Assembly: GCF_050003625.1 (NCBI RefSeq)
Contig: NC_134399.1
Coordinates: 107,734,615-107,798,614, forward strand
Origin: Haematobia irritans
Taxonomy: Eukaryota > Arthropoda > Insecta > Diptera > Muscidae
Direction: 5' to 3'
Length of the DNA stretch: 64,000 nt
Position 1 is the stretch's first letter; the number at the start of each line of letters is the position of its first letter. Positions 11,775 to 22,904 of this stretch are shown here, piece by piece. The notes under the pieces are model-generated. The model saw nothing but the letters and a program-made list of their open reading frames with translations. It had not been told where the DNA came from and did not search any database. The position numbers and the translations under genes are program-made.

Positions 11775-12240
11775 GATTTTATAATTTTTTTTGTTTTTGT
11801 TTTAATTTTACCTTTTGCCTTGGCGGAGAACCAAACCGCGAACCATATAGTTTGTTCGGCCGATTCCTGCTTCGACCGAACACCAAAAAGTTTTTCAGCG
11901 GTGGATTATCCCACCTCAGTAATGTTGGTGACATTTCTGAGGGTTTCAAAACTACTCTAAGTGGTTTCACTGCAATGTGGAACGCCGTTGGGACGCGGCT
12001 ATAAAAAGGAGGTCCCTTGTCATTGAGCTTAACATGGAATCGGGCAGCACTCAATTCACCATTGTTTTATCACAATGGACTGAATAGTCTAAGTGAGCCT
12101 GATGCATCGGGCTGCCACCTAACCTAACCTATAGTTTGTAAGCCAAATTTTTTGGTGAAAAAGTTTGAAATTTTCGAAGAAATTCAGCACAGACTAATGA
12201 AAGAAAAACGTTTTCGGCACACGTTTTTTTTCTTTGCGTA
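11775..12240 (-). mobile_element. Fragment of tRNA-bearing MITE, split by a SINE
   Basis: The left part carries the minus-strand tRNA-like tail (about 11810-11854, GGCGGAGAACCAAACCGCG). After the SINE the sequence resumes (TTTGTAAGCC...) and runs to a TTTTTCTTTGCGTA terminus. The interior is heavily shortened. Confidence 0.6.
11855..12129 (+). mobile_element. tRNA-derived SINE, 5'-truncated, with 9-bp target duplication
   Basis: Lacks box A and begins within the tRNA-like part near box B (GATTCCTGCTTCGACCGAACACC), then continues through the body shared with the full copy at 12478. It ends GGGCTGCCACCTAACCTAACC. The direct repeat TATAGTTTG at 11846-11854 and 12130-12138 marks insertion by target-primed reverse transcription. 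Confidence 0.85.
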
Positions 12241-12359
12241 TATTTGAAGTTTATTAGATTACAACACAATTTTATCTGGTAATTTTCCATTGTCTATAAG
12301 TTCCACGTACCACCGCACGTTTACGCTTCCTGTTTGCATTAACTAAAGTTTCTTTACAT

Positions 12360-13010
12360 CAGTTCGTGTGTACTCAACAATGTGGTATAATAATAATAGT
12401 ACTGCCTGACTGTATGGGTTGCTTGTGCATTGATGGTTATAGCGTTAATTGTCTGTTGATCACAATAATAGCTACATGGGAGCCACCGTGGTGCAATGGT
12501 TAGCATGCCCGCCTTGCATACACAAGGTCGTGGGTTCGATTCCTGCTACGACCGAACACCAAAAAGTTTTTCAGCGGTGGATTATCCCACCTCAGTAATG
12601 CTGGTGACATTTCTGAGGATTTCAAAACTTCTCTAAGTGGTTTCACTGGAATGTGGAACGCCGTTCGGACTCGGCTATAAAAAGGAGGTCCCTTGTCATT
12701 GAGCTTAACATGGAATCGGGCAGCACTCAGTGATAAGAGAGAAGTTCACCACTGTGGTATCACAAAGGACTGAATAGTCTAAGTGAGCCTGATACATCGG
12801 GCTGCCATATAACCTAACCTAACCTAACCTACATGGCCCATTGGATTACAAACCATATGGGCCGATTCTCAGTCGAAAGGTAAAATTTGAAAAATTTATA
12901 AAATCTAATAATTTTTATACATTGTTTGTATAATAGAAAAAGAGCTAAGAAGTAAATGAAACAAATGGAAGCGACAAATATATGAGTGAAGATGCAAGAA
13001 ATAGCCAGAA
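12360..13010 (+). mobile_element. Fragment of tRNA-bearing MITE, split by a SINE
   Basis: The left part (12418-12477) matches the spacer and start of the plus-strand tRNA-like head. The right part (12831-13010) resumes with the rest of it and the AATTTATAAAAT...TTGTTTGTATAATAGAAAAAG tail seen in the full copies. Confidence 0.65.
12478..12830 (+). mobile_element. tRNA-derived SINE, full-length
   Basis: About 353 bp. The head has a box A-like segment GTGGTGCAATGGTTAGCATG and box B GGGTTCGATTCC, the internal RNA polymerase III promoter expected of tRNA SINEs. The body follows (TTCAGCGGTGGATTATCCC...). The 3' part reads GTGGTATCACAAAGGACTG and AATAGTCTAAGTGAGCCTG, and the tail is (TAACC)n. CTACAT flanks both sides (12472-12477 and 12829-12834). 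The 3' part matches the 3' end of the LINE at 38292-42250, so that LINE or a relative probably mobilised it. Confidence 0.9.
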
Positions 13011-14208
13011 AATTTCAAAAATATTTTTAGTTTACTTTTATTAAAAGAGGCAATGTTTTTTCTAAGGCAACTTCTTTACAGCGGAAAACACATAAAAACA
13101 ATATTCTATTGCATGCAGTTTTCTTTATTCTACAAACTATTTTAAGTATTAATCCCATATTGAGATCGAATTTCAATACTTTAATTTCTATTTTCAAGGT
13201 AAACCAATGCAGAATATTCTCATAATAAATCACTTCCCGGATTTTTTTATGCCATGCATGGAAATCATGCATCAAATGATCCGACTGCTGTCAAATTTAT
13301 ACGCGCATCTTTTAAAGAGTAGGGATACCAATTAAACACAAGTATTTAATTTTAGTAGCGCTATCTATGTAACAGGCAGGAGACTTATCAATTGTCATGT
13401 TATGATCTTCGTCCCGACCTATCTCACCGACATTTGTACTTGTGTTTTTGTTTTAATTGGCTAAAACAGAATTTTATGAAAATGTTGAGATGTATTTAAA
13501 AAATTCACTGAGGTGTATCACATTTTACCATTTTCCCCCCGGCTTTTCAGCCGGCTTCACATTTCAAAAATTTCAAATGTGCAGACATTTTCTGCGGTTC
13601 TATTTCCATGACATGCTGGTATCAACAATGTCTATTGGGGATTTTCCATCTAAAACTTTTCAGTTCGTTTTGTTTTTATTATCTTTCATGAAAATGGATT
13701 CAGAATGCATAGCAAAAGGTAATTAACCTTGGCAAGCCACCAGAAATTTTGAAATAATTAAATAATTTTATTGAAATATACATGCAAAAAAAAAATAAAT
13801 TGTTTGAGCACATGCGTATGGGCCATTTTTTTCATAAATTTACAAAAAGGTGTAAAAATATTCTTTTGTTAAAAGATAGTATACACATTTGTCATTTGCA
13901 ATGGATGAGATATTTGCGTATGTAATTCATCATAACAAGTTTTTTACTGTCAGTTTTCTATGTGACATATGTGATCTCCATACTAGACGTGACGTTCAAA
14001 TGTGTCACATTCAAATTAGCAAATGTTTTGTCAAGCATTCAATAATTGTTTAAGAAACAAAAAAACCAAATGAGAATAAATGTGTACTTTAGCAATTAGT
14101 AGATTTTCCAACCTTGTGAAGGCACATTCTTTTTAGTTCTGGAAGCAATCGCCAAGGTTATGTTTCTCTAAATTTAAAGTGTTGAATTTTTGAATATAAA
14201 CAAGTATA
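13011..14208. other. AT-rich intergenic sequence
   Basis: No gene or well-defined element seen. 13353-13400 resembles a degraded mariner terminus (CGCTATCTATGT...GGAGACTTATCA, compare CGCCATCTATGT...GGGGACTTATCA at 40318-40350). 13790-13840 starts like a CAC-type MITE end. Confidence 0.45.
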
Positions 14209-14492
14209 TACAGCAGTAAGTTTGGCCGGGCCGAGTTTCATTTCATTTTCATTTCATTTATTTATTTGATTTGGATTTTCAGTACAACAAGATACAAATC
14301 TTATAAATTTAGTACTAAATATGCATTGTTATAAATAATAAAGTAAGGATAAATCATTCAACTATTATTATCAATATTTAAGTTTGAAAAAATTTTAAAG
14401 AATAAAAAAACAAATATATGTATGTATAAATTATTTAAATAAGTTTTTATATGTATTCCCTGAGAAAAAGAGAACTCTGTTAGTAGATAGCA

Positions 14493-14945
14493 TCAGGATT
14501 CGCTATAGATTTTAATGATATTTGTCTTGAATCTATGATTGTTTCTTATGTTTGAATGTGATTTGGGAGTTGGGAGTTGGTTCCAGAGACGGATAGTTCG
14601 TATCAGGAAATGTTTTTCAGATAAACTACGACGATGGCTTAGTTGTATAATAGTTCTACCCCGAGAAGATCTGGCAAAATTCAGTTTATTGTATAAGTAT
14701 GTTGGCTTGCATGTGCTTATTATTTTATGTAAAAACATCAGCGACTTATACATTAGATATTTTTCAAGAGGCAACTTCAGGACATTCGGCTCTGTCTCTG
14801 AGAGACTCTGTCAAATTTTCTCAAAGCATACACATATCGTGTAGCAATGTTAAATGTTGTTTGCAGTTTTCTGTAGTCCGAAGCATTACAGCCCGCAAAA
14901 ATCTCAGCGGCATAAAACAATGTAGAGGAACACCCCTCTAATAAG
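14493..14945 (-). pseudogene. LINE RT, C-terminal region (degenerate)
   Basis: The lower part translates as an unbroken segment (LYNKLNFARSSRGRTIIQLS, then ...FLIRTIRLWNQLP), the conserved C-terminal region of CR1/jockey-type RT proteins. Upstream, frames shift: EIFAGCNASDYRKLQTTFN-type sequence is found in another frame at about 14850-14920. The catalytic YADD block expected between this and the 14946-15197 segment is absent, so part of the palm domain has been deleted. It cannot encode an active enzyme. Confidence 0.8.
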
Positions 14946-15197
14946 TGGCAGTAAGGAGGAGTTGTATATTCCGTTGGTTGTAAACTGTGATCGCATTGTG
15001 AGGTATGGTGATATTAGGCGCACAGCGGTCGAATCAAAGTTAAAGTTATATCTCAGTTTATTACATAGTATTGGATGCAGGACACTGTCAAAGGCTTTTG
15101 AGTGATCAAGGAGTATGAGAAAAGCTATATCACCATTGTCAAGAGCAGACCGTAATGTTTCCACGACATCAGTAATAGCAGTGAGACAGCTGTGACC
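14946..15197 (-). pseudogene. LINE RT, palm segment 3' of the MITE
   Basis: Translates as GHSCLTAITDVVETLRSALD followed by FLILLDHSKAFDSVLHPILC, which contains the first catalytic aspartate block (D in LLDHSKAFD). It continues to RSQFTTNG. It joins directly to GFRS at 15771 if the MITE is removed (GFRS+GHSC). Confidence 0.85.
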
Positions 15198-15198
15198 A

Positions 15199-15768
15199 CA
15201 CAGAAAAAAATATCACCAAAATATTTCCAATTAAAAAGTTAATTGAAGTTGAAAATTTTTCCAATTAATAAATTAATTGATACAATTAACATTTTAATCA
15301 TGATAGAAACATTAAGTTAACTAAGTCAATGATTGAAAATTTTAAAATTTTTAATTAAAAAATTAATTGATACAATTAACTTTTTAATCAAATTCGGAAG
15401 ACTAATTCAGTTAAAAAAAGTGCTGATTTTTTTTTAATTTTTAATTAAAAATGTATTTCAAACAATAATTTGTTAATCCAAATAAAAACTCTAAGCCAAT
15501 TCAGAAAATAATTAAAAATAGTTACCTTTTTTAATTAATAAATTAATTGAGTTTTGCAATCAACATCAATTAAATTTTTAATTGAATCAATAAAAAAATT
15601 AATTGAAATTTTCTGAAAAAATCAATTAATTTTTTAATCAAGAATTTTTTCTATGCCCAATTAAAACTGTGATTGATACTATCATTGTCGTGATTGAAGA
15701 CATTTCAATTAAAAAATTAATTGGATCAATTAATTTGGTGATTGAATCAGAAAAAAAATTGTTGTGTG
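15199..15768. mobile_element. ATTAATTG-rich MITE inserted in LINE RT
   Basis: About 570 bp of AATTAATT-type palindromic sequence with CACAGAAAAAAAT at one end and TTGTTGTGTG at the other. CA flanks both ends. Removing it together with one flanking CA restores the RT reading frame precisely. It is roughly double the length of the 290-bp family members. Confidence 0.8.
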
Positions 15769-15770
15769 CA

Positions 15771-16215
15771 GACCTAAATCCAGACTGTCGTGTGGTTAGA
15801 AGGTTTTTCTCATTCAGGTAGTTTTGAATTTGAATATGAAGAATTTTCTCTAGTACTTTGGATAGATATGGTAGTATCGCAATTGGACGAAATTCGCCAT
15901 TACCTTTTAGTATAGGAATAATTTTTGCAGTTTTCCATGCCACGGGGAAGGTGCTGGTCATAATAATGCAGTTATAGATATGAGTGATATATTGCAGAGT
16001 GTATGGTAGAATAATCTTGATGAATTTGGGATCAATTTCATCACAGCCAACCGAGTTGGATTTAAGTGACATACAGCTGTTGTAAACTTCAACTTGTGTT
16101 ACAGTTTTAAAACCAAATTCGGACTCAAAATTATTGTTTGTAATTGACATTATCTCTTGATCAGCGTTAATCATCAAGGGACTAACAAATTGTGCATTCA
16201 GAGTATCCAGATTTA
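15771..16215 (-). pseudogene. LINE RT, fingers/upstream segment
   Basis: An uninterrupted frame with ISVLP-type block written FRPIAILPYLSKVLEKILH, then NYLNEKNLLTTRQSGFRS, and upstream SVGCDEIDPKFIKIILPY and FPVAWKTAKIIPILKGNG. These are the standard RT blocks 1-3 of CR1/jockey-like LINEs. The reading frame runs on beyond the LINE into the flanking Helentron repeat, so the upstream residues (MWMIVFSTSFYAIHGGG) are not LINE protein. Confidence 0.85.
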
Positions 16216-17050
16216 TGTTAACGAATCTTATGTACCCTCCACCATGGATTGCATAGAAACTTGTACTAAAGACTATCATCCACAATCGAATTAATTGGGT
16301 TGCGGTAACGCTTGCTGATGGCAGGGTATCTTAAAAGCTTTTAACACCGTCTTCTCAATTGTAAGTTAGTCCATACGGCCGATTAAATACGTATATAATT
16401 CAATTTGACAAATTTTTCTATAGAAATAAAATTTTGACAAAATTTTCTATAGAACTAAAATCTTGACAAATTTTTCTATAGAAATAAAATTTTGACAAAA
16501 TTTTCTATAGAAATAAAATTTTGGTAGATTATTTTTGGGGATTGGCTATATATAAATATAGACCGATACGGACCAATTTTGGCATGGTTGTTAGCGGCCA
16601 TATACTAGCGCAATGTACCAAATTTCACCACGTACCAAATTTCAACCGGATCGGAAGAATTTTGCTCCTCCAAGACCTCCGGAGGTCAAATCTTGGGATC
16701 GGTTTAAATGGGAGTTATTATAATTAAGACCGGTATGGACCAATTTTTGCATGGTTGTTAGAGACCATATACTAACACCATGTACCAAATTTCAAGCGAA
16801 TCGGATGAATTTTTCTCATCCATGAGGCTCCGGAGGTCAAATCTGGGAATCGGTTTATATGGGGGCTATATATAATTATGGACCGATATGGATCAATTTT
16901 GTCATGGTTGTTAGAGACCATATACTAACACCATGTTCAAACGGATCGGATGAAATTTGCTTCTATTAGAGGCTCCGCAAGCCAAATCTGGGGATCGGTT
17001 TATATGGGGGCTATACGTAAAAGTGGACCGATATGACCCATTTTTCAAGT

Positions 17051-18394
17051 GTTTCTTTTCCATTAGTATTTCGAAGAAATTTAAACTAAACCAAATAAAT
17101 ATTTTGCAATACGAATAAGCTAAATTCCCCTTTAGTTTAACAATGGACAATTGTAAAGGCAAAAGTGGTCATATCGAGTAAAATTTAATGGATTCTGAAG
17201 TTTAGATTACTTCCACATATTTTTATCTTTTAAATCCATAAAAAATATAGTCACAATGTAGCACTTCGTGCCATCTACCTTGTATATATTTCTATGTTTC
17301 GAGACTCATTAAGTTATTCCAATAGTGAAAATACGGAAAATATTAATTCTTTCACTTTTGTAGTTTGAATTTCACAAAAATATTTTAATTTGTCTTTATT
17401 TTTTTTTTCTTTATATTTAACTCTTCTATACACTTCTATAAAAAATATATGTATTTACTAACAAATGGATATACTTGTTTCATAATTGTTTCTTTTTATC
17501 CAATACGACTTGTGTATGTGTCATCATGGTTAAGTGATGTACATAATAGGTTTGTAATATGAATATTTTTTGCGCCTATTTATATGCTTCATATTTATAA
17601 AATATTAAAAATTTTAATATTTACTAACATTCAATATAGCTATAAATTATCTATACAAAAGCTAGATTTCAAATCTACCACAATTAAAAAACAATTATCG
17701 ACATAGGGTCACTTTTAAAATGACGTTTTAAGTCTTCCGAAGTGATAGACTCGGAACATTCCAACAAATTGCAAAGCAACAAACAAAAGACTTAAGACAC
17801 GAACATCGAACGAACATTTATGTATATTAACCGGAATAGACGTAAGACATGAAGAAATATAAAATGAGCTAAAGCTCACACTAACACATGTATTAAAGAT
17901 CACTATAGTGACGTTTAATATATGTGTTAATATTATGCCAAAAATGATCAACATAATATTCATAAATGACTTAATAAGGGAAAGGTTGTTTCTTAGAGAT
18001 AGTGCAAAAAAAAACGTTTTATTTACAAAAATGAATGCACATATTAGCTAATAAAGACCAATGGAAAGGAAACGATGAAAGTGAATTTAAAATTAAAAAA
18101 AAAAATTAAAAAATAAATAAGCATCTATCGGATAAACCAACCAAAGTAAGCTCTACATTTAGCTGGGATACTTAAACAGCACATGAATTCGATCAATATT
18201 GTTAATGCAATTATTAAAGATATTGTTTAAAATTGGATGTTTGTTTGTGTTTTACTTGTGCATCTCAAAGTATGAGACAGATTCAAATCTACAAAATATG
18301 AGATAAGTGTTAGATGAAATTATTTCATATAAAGGTAAATTAATTATAAATAAATAAATAATAATCCAATTTAAAGCCAAAGTAGATAGTTGCT
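17051..18394. other. AT-rich intergenic sequence
   Basis: No gene, TIR pair or tandem array recognised. Short frames are non-conserved and end at random. Possibly the least disturbed background sequence in the window. Confidence 0.45.
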
Positions 18395-20489
18395 TTTTTA
18401 TACCCACCACCATAGAATGGTGACGGTGGTATAATAAGTTTGTCATTCCATTTGTAACACATCGAAATATCGATTTCCGACTATATAAAGTATATATATT
18501 CTTGATCAGGGAGAAATTCTAAGACGATATAACCACCCAGCAAAAAAAGAGCTTCCAAAAAAGTAGTTTGGATCCCCAATCTGTGATCCGGAAGTAGTGC
18601 AAACTTGGATCATCTCCAATGAATTTTACATGGACTTGTCATAGGACGGAAGTACTCCCTTTTTAGATCCTTTCCATTGCTTTGGGAGGTGTGCCCCGGA
18701 AGTTAATTTGAATGAAGAAATTTAAAAAGCGAAAAAAAAATTTCAACCAATTTCCCTTTTTTTCATCCATATTTTTTATTACACTATTATTTTCCTATTA
18801 TCTAATTTTTTACAATTTGGAAACCTTTTTCGCTCCGACCAGGGTAGAACCTGGGTTTGTTGGCACCATAACAGAACGCCTTAGAACACTCAGCCACAAA
18901 CGCCATTGAACATTAAGCGTCGAAAGGTCAATTCAAATGTTTGTGGTATGATCGTAATACGACACCAAGGAATAACATTCTAATTGCTTCGCGATATGTT
19001 CTTTATTAGTACGAACGAAAAAATAAGAAACGCAGGTTCAATTCTCACCAGCGGCAATTTTTTTTATCAAATATGTTTTAAAAAATATTTTTTTATGTTA
19101 TGAATCGTTTTTATTTTTTATTTTCGGCATATATTTTCGTATAAATATATTTTGGTCATTAAAAATCAACAAAAAAATTAAATATTCTCATAAATTGCAA
19201 AACCTTCGCAAAAGAAGCGAAAAAGTCAAACGGCGCAGGTTCAAATCCTAGCGGAAATGAAATTTATTATTTTTTTATTATAATTTTACTAATTTTCCAT
19301 TAATTTTCAATTTTTTTTTATTAATTTTCTTTTTTTTTGTAAAATTTAAGTGTCCAAAATTTGCACCTAAAATAGCCTGATTGCGTACTTTCTAATACTT
19401 GTCCACAACGACTGCATCGGAAGTAGAAGATAAACATTGAGGGACCTACGATGCGCTTTAGAAGAAATGTTTGTGGACTTGTCCAAAAGGACTGCATCGG
19501 AAGTTGAAAAAAGTCGATGGGGGATTCTAGTATAGGCTTTAAAAGAAATATTTGTGGAACAACTTCCAATTTTTTTGCTGGACATGTCCGTCTGGCCGTC
19601 TGTCTGTTGAAATCACGCTATAGTCTTCAATAATGGAGATATCGTCCTGAAATTTGGCACAATATCGTCTTTTGTCTGAACGCAGGCCAAGTTAGAAGAT
19701 GGGCTATATCGGTCTAGGTTTTGATTATATGGGAGCTATAAACCGATCGCCCGATTTGGGGTCTTGAGCTTATAGAAACCGTAGTTTTTATCCAATTTGC
19801 CTGAAATTGGAAATCTAGAAGTATTCTAGGACCATAAAAAATGGTGATTATCGGACCATGCTATAGCCCCCATATAGACCGATCTCCCGATTTTGCTTCT
19901 TGGGCTTCTAGAATCCGTTAATTTTATACAATTTGCCAGAAATTGGAAATCTAGCGGTATTCTAGAACCATAAAGAGGTGTGCCGAAAATGGTGAGTATC
20001 GGACCATGTTTTAGTAAAGCCCCCATATCGACCGATCTCCAGATTTTACTTCTTGGACTTCTAGAATCCGTCGGTTTTATCCAATTTGCCTGAAATTGGA
20101 AATCTAGAGGTATTCTGCACTGATCATAAACATTTCTTGAAACTGAATGTAAAATTTCCAGATTTTACTTCTCGTAATCATTTAAATAATTGGGGTAAAA
20201 ATCTACTGATTTTTGATTTCAAATCAAGGCCTTATTTCATAATTTTTGCACACTTACAAGAAATGTTTATGATTCCTATAAAACTCAAATAAAAAGTGGT
20301 TCTTATAAATCCAGAATCTGATCTAGTCTTCATAGGTAAAATCTTTACAGATCTTTGAACTGATCTGCTTGGGAAAATATCTGTCATCAAACCCCCCTGA
20401 AATGTTCAAAGGAAACTAGTATATTTGATTCATGGTGGTGGGTATTTAAGATTCGGTCCAGCCGAACTTGCTTCTGTACATACTTGTTT
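18395..20489 (-). mobile_element. mini-me/Helentron-like element split by a CCAGC element
   Basis: The left end has TATACCCACCACCATAGAATG and then the mini-me core TATAAAGTATATATATTCTTG with GATCAGG. After the insert the core resumes with ATGTCCGTCTGGCCGTCTG and three degenerate modules (GGAAATCTAGA(A/G)GTATTCTAG type). The right end is the complement of AACAAGTATGTACAGAAGCAAGTTCGGC. This copy is clearly older than the 153-bp-module copies. Confidence 0.7.
18537..19581 (+). mobile_element. CCAGC...GCTGG element, full copy with tRNA-like pieces
   Basis: 1045 bp with termini CCAGCAAAAAAAGAGCTTCC and (inverse) CCAGCAAAAAAATTGGAAG, flanked by AC on both sides. A minus-strand tRNA-like segment with a Leu/Ser-like box A (GGCTGAGTGTTCTAAGGCG) and a box B-like GGTTCTACCC lies at about 18832-18908. 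Two more box B-like sequences (GGTTCAATTC at about 19033, GGTTCAAATCC at about 19240) follow on the plus strand. It encodes no protein. Confidence 0.75.
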
Positions 20490-21034
20490 GTTATACATTT
20501 ATTATAATTTGTAATTATAATAAAGATTTTAATAAATAAATAATGCAATTACAAAATACGAGATTAGTGCACCAAACGTAGAAGAAATTATTTCATCTAT
20601 AGATAAAATAATTATAAATAAAATATTAATAATACTATAAATAATTAATTGCATTATTAAAAAATTGAGTTACGTGATCGAAATCATTTAAAATTTTAAC
20701 TGAAACACTTAAAAATGAATTTCAATGAATACCGAAGGAATGTTCAAATAAATTTAAACATGTAAATTCAATAAAAATTTAAGCTTTTTTGTGTTTCTAG
20801 GATTCGATCCAAAAGAGAGAATCTTTCATTTCCTAGTCTGCACAATACATCTTCGTATAACACCAAAAAATTTTAAAGCAAGTAAACAATAATCTCCTCT
20901 ATCCTTCGTGCATCATTTGAAGAGGACACCAATTACGAGGATTGCTTTTTGCATTTCAAGATTAGAGAACAAAACCAAATATTCATCATCGAAAATGCTT
21001 TATTGATTTTCAAAATATTCCCCATTAAGATATA
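20490..21034. other. AT-rich intergenic sequence
   Basis: No gene or complete element. A box B-like GGATCGAATCC is present at about 20804 on the minus strand but no box A accompanies it. Confidence 0.45.
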
Positions 21035-21205
21035 CAGTGAATCCTCTCAGAAATGGACACCCACGATCACTTAAATTGTGTCCAATTGTGAGAGGAGAAT
21101 TTACACGTAATAAGGTTTCACGAATGTTGTCCACTTTAGAGATGTTCCCGCTTTCCAGAGTGCCCAAGTTTGAGGGTAACCGCTTCTTCTAGTGTCGAAA
21201 AACGC
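21035..21205. mobile_element. Possible pogo/Tigger-like terminus
   Basis: TACAGTGAATCCTCTCAGAA followed by ATGGACACC, with a nearby inverted partner TGTCCAATTGTGAGAGGAG, resembles the CAGTGAAACCTCTC-type ends of pogo-like elements. Only a fragment is seen and there is no ORF. Confidence 0.35.
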
Positions 21206-21221
21206 TAACATTTCATTTTAT

Positions 21222-21482
21222 TTTTATACCCTGCACACACTGTGGAACTGGGTATTATAAGTTAGTGGATATGTTTGCAACATCCAGAAGGAAACGAGAT
21301 AGACATATGGTGTCTTTGACAATAGCCATTTCTAGCCATTTGGCCGTCTGTCTGTGAATACATTTTTGTAATCAAAATCTATTTAGGTCATAATTTTAGC
21401 CCAATCGTCTTTGGAAATTCGAAATTTGGATTAAGTGTGTATTTTGGGTCAGAATGCAACCCTATAGATTTGGGAAGCTTCA
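21222..21482 (-). mobile_element. Helentron-like 3' fragment
   Basis: TATACCCTGCACACACTGTGG hairpin region, then ACGAGATAGACATATGGTGTCTTTG and GGCCGTCTGTCTGTG. It matches the 3' part of the 44606-45411 and 30214-31250 family and stops abruptly. Confidence 0.7.
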
Positions 21483-22904
21483 TGGACAAAACTTGAATTA
21501 AGTTCGTTGATACAGTATTGTTGAGTTTTCACAATTTAATTTAATTTTTTGGACGAGATGAATCTTTTAAATTGTTGTAGCGCTAGTATGTCAAAACGTT
21601 CTGAGTACGTATAACCTCAAAAATTTCAAGTTTTACGATAGAACTGTCAGTTGACATATTGCAATACTAGGTTTGCCTAATACCGAAATATAAAAAGACA
21701 CCTCTCATAAAATTTGAAAACAATTCTATTAAATTAGTTTTGGTATTCAAACTTAAATAAACGACAAGAAGACTCGGAATTGTAACGAGTCGTCAACTAT
21801 TACTTCGATATAGTGATTTTATGTCTCGGCAGTCCTATAAGTCAAATGATCAATATTGTGTTTTGAGATTCTGGGTAATAAATGTCATTTAAAATTAACT
21901 ATACAATTAAAAAGGCCATCTCCTGAGAGACACACATAACTTTGCACAAGACACCAATAATGCGATTCATTTCAATTTACCTAATTTTATTTGACTTAAA
22001 AATTCTTTCTAGACAATAACACCCTCACATAAATATCTTCATGTTGTGGTAATGTCAACAATAACATGTTTTTGAATTAATTTTATAATAATTTGTCTTT
22101 TTGTTTATTGTATATCAACAAACACGAGGAATTAATAACATAAAGTCAAGGTACTTGAAATCACTGAGAAAATATGTCAATCTCTAAACTAAGGCAGTAG
22201 TTGTATGTAGTACAAGATGACTTCTCTTTCAACTTCAGCGGTAAAATTACACTCTCCCATATTCAGTGAACAATTAAGATTTCTTTCATACAAAGTTAGT
22301 TTATAGCCGGTGTTTTGTTTTTTTTTTGTTTCTTTTCATAGGCAATGCTTTTTTTTACTCTGTCATCATCAGTACGTCTTGGTTCACCTCATGTCTCATT
22401 ATAAAACGAGCAACTACATTCAAACACATATCTTTCGCAAAGCAGACAGCTGTCAAGGAAAAGTTCACACCAACTTTGTTAGACGCTTTTTCGCTTTTAT
22501 TACCAAAGAATAAATTAAATTATGTACAATTAAGTGGTCTGCAAAAATATAAAAAATGACGAATTACTTGATACAGTTGTATCTGTTTTTTGTCAAACAA
22601 AAGTCTCGCCATGACTAATTTTATTTAAATTTGATATATCGCCAGCGTATTTATCGTTATATTTCCCCTTGAAGGGAAGAAATTTATACTAATCCACACT
22701 TCGTTATGTGTTTTCCGTGCCCATTCATTCTGTAAATTCACTTCCCTTTATCTCGTATCCTGTATCACCATTTCATTTGCTTTACAGGTACGCCAAATGA
22801 TACAGATGATTATCATTCGAATTTTAAAAGTTTTAATGATTTTAGCTTGCACCAACAACGGGACTACATCTCACAATGGGTCGTATAAAATAACACAAAA
22901 TTAA
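21483..22904. other. AT-rich intergenic sequence
   Basis: No convincing gene or repeat. Two overlapping short frames at about 22310-22559 have no recognisable protein features. Confidence 0.45.

Larger units (their letters stand above)
14236..16223 (-). mobile_element. 5'-truncated non-LTR retrotransposon (CR1/jockey-like), split by a MITE
   Basis: A minus-strand LINE. The 3' end is at the left, with an AAATGAAATG-type repeated tail at 14236-14265. The RT ORF runs rightward to about 16220, where it is truncated. A MITE (15199-15768) lies inside the RT domain. The element has inserted exactly inside the GGCCGA/GAATCTTATG region of the surrounding Helentron-like repeat. Confidence 0.85.
14209..17050 (+). 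mobile_element. Helentron/DINE-1-like element split by a LINE
   Basis: The 5' end AACAAGTATATACAGCAGTAAG at 14209 runs into GGCCGGGCCGA. The next expected bases (GAATCTTATGTACCCTCC) appear only at 16224, after a non-LTR element. The remainder has a short 29-bp array (16395-16520) and four modules, and breaks off at about 17050 without its 3' hairpin. Confidence 0.75.

Noticed and set aside
12811..12830. Telomeric repeat
   Set aside because: TAACC repeats here and at 12121 are the tail of the SINE, flanked by target duplications, not a telomere tract.
17715..17963. Minus-strand frame with hydrophobic stretches
   Set aside because: AT-rich DNA gives Phe/Ile/Leu-rich translations by chance; no conserved motif, no context.
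20795..20870. tRNA-like sequence on the minus strand
   Set aside because: Only a box B-like GGATCGAATCC is present; no box A or stems.
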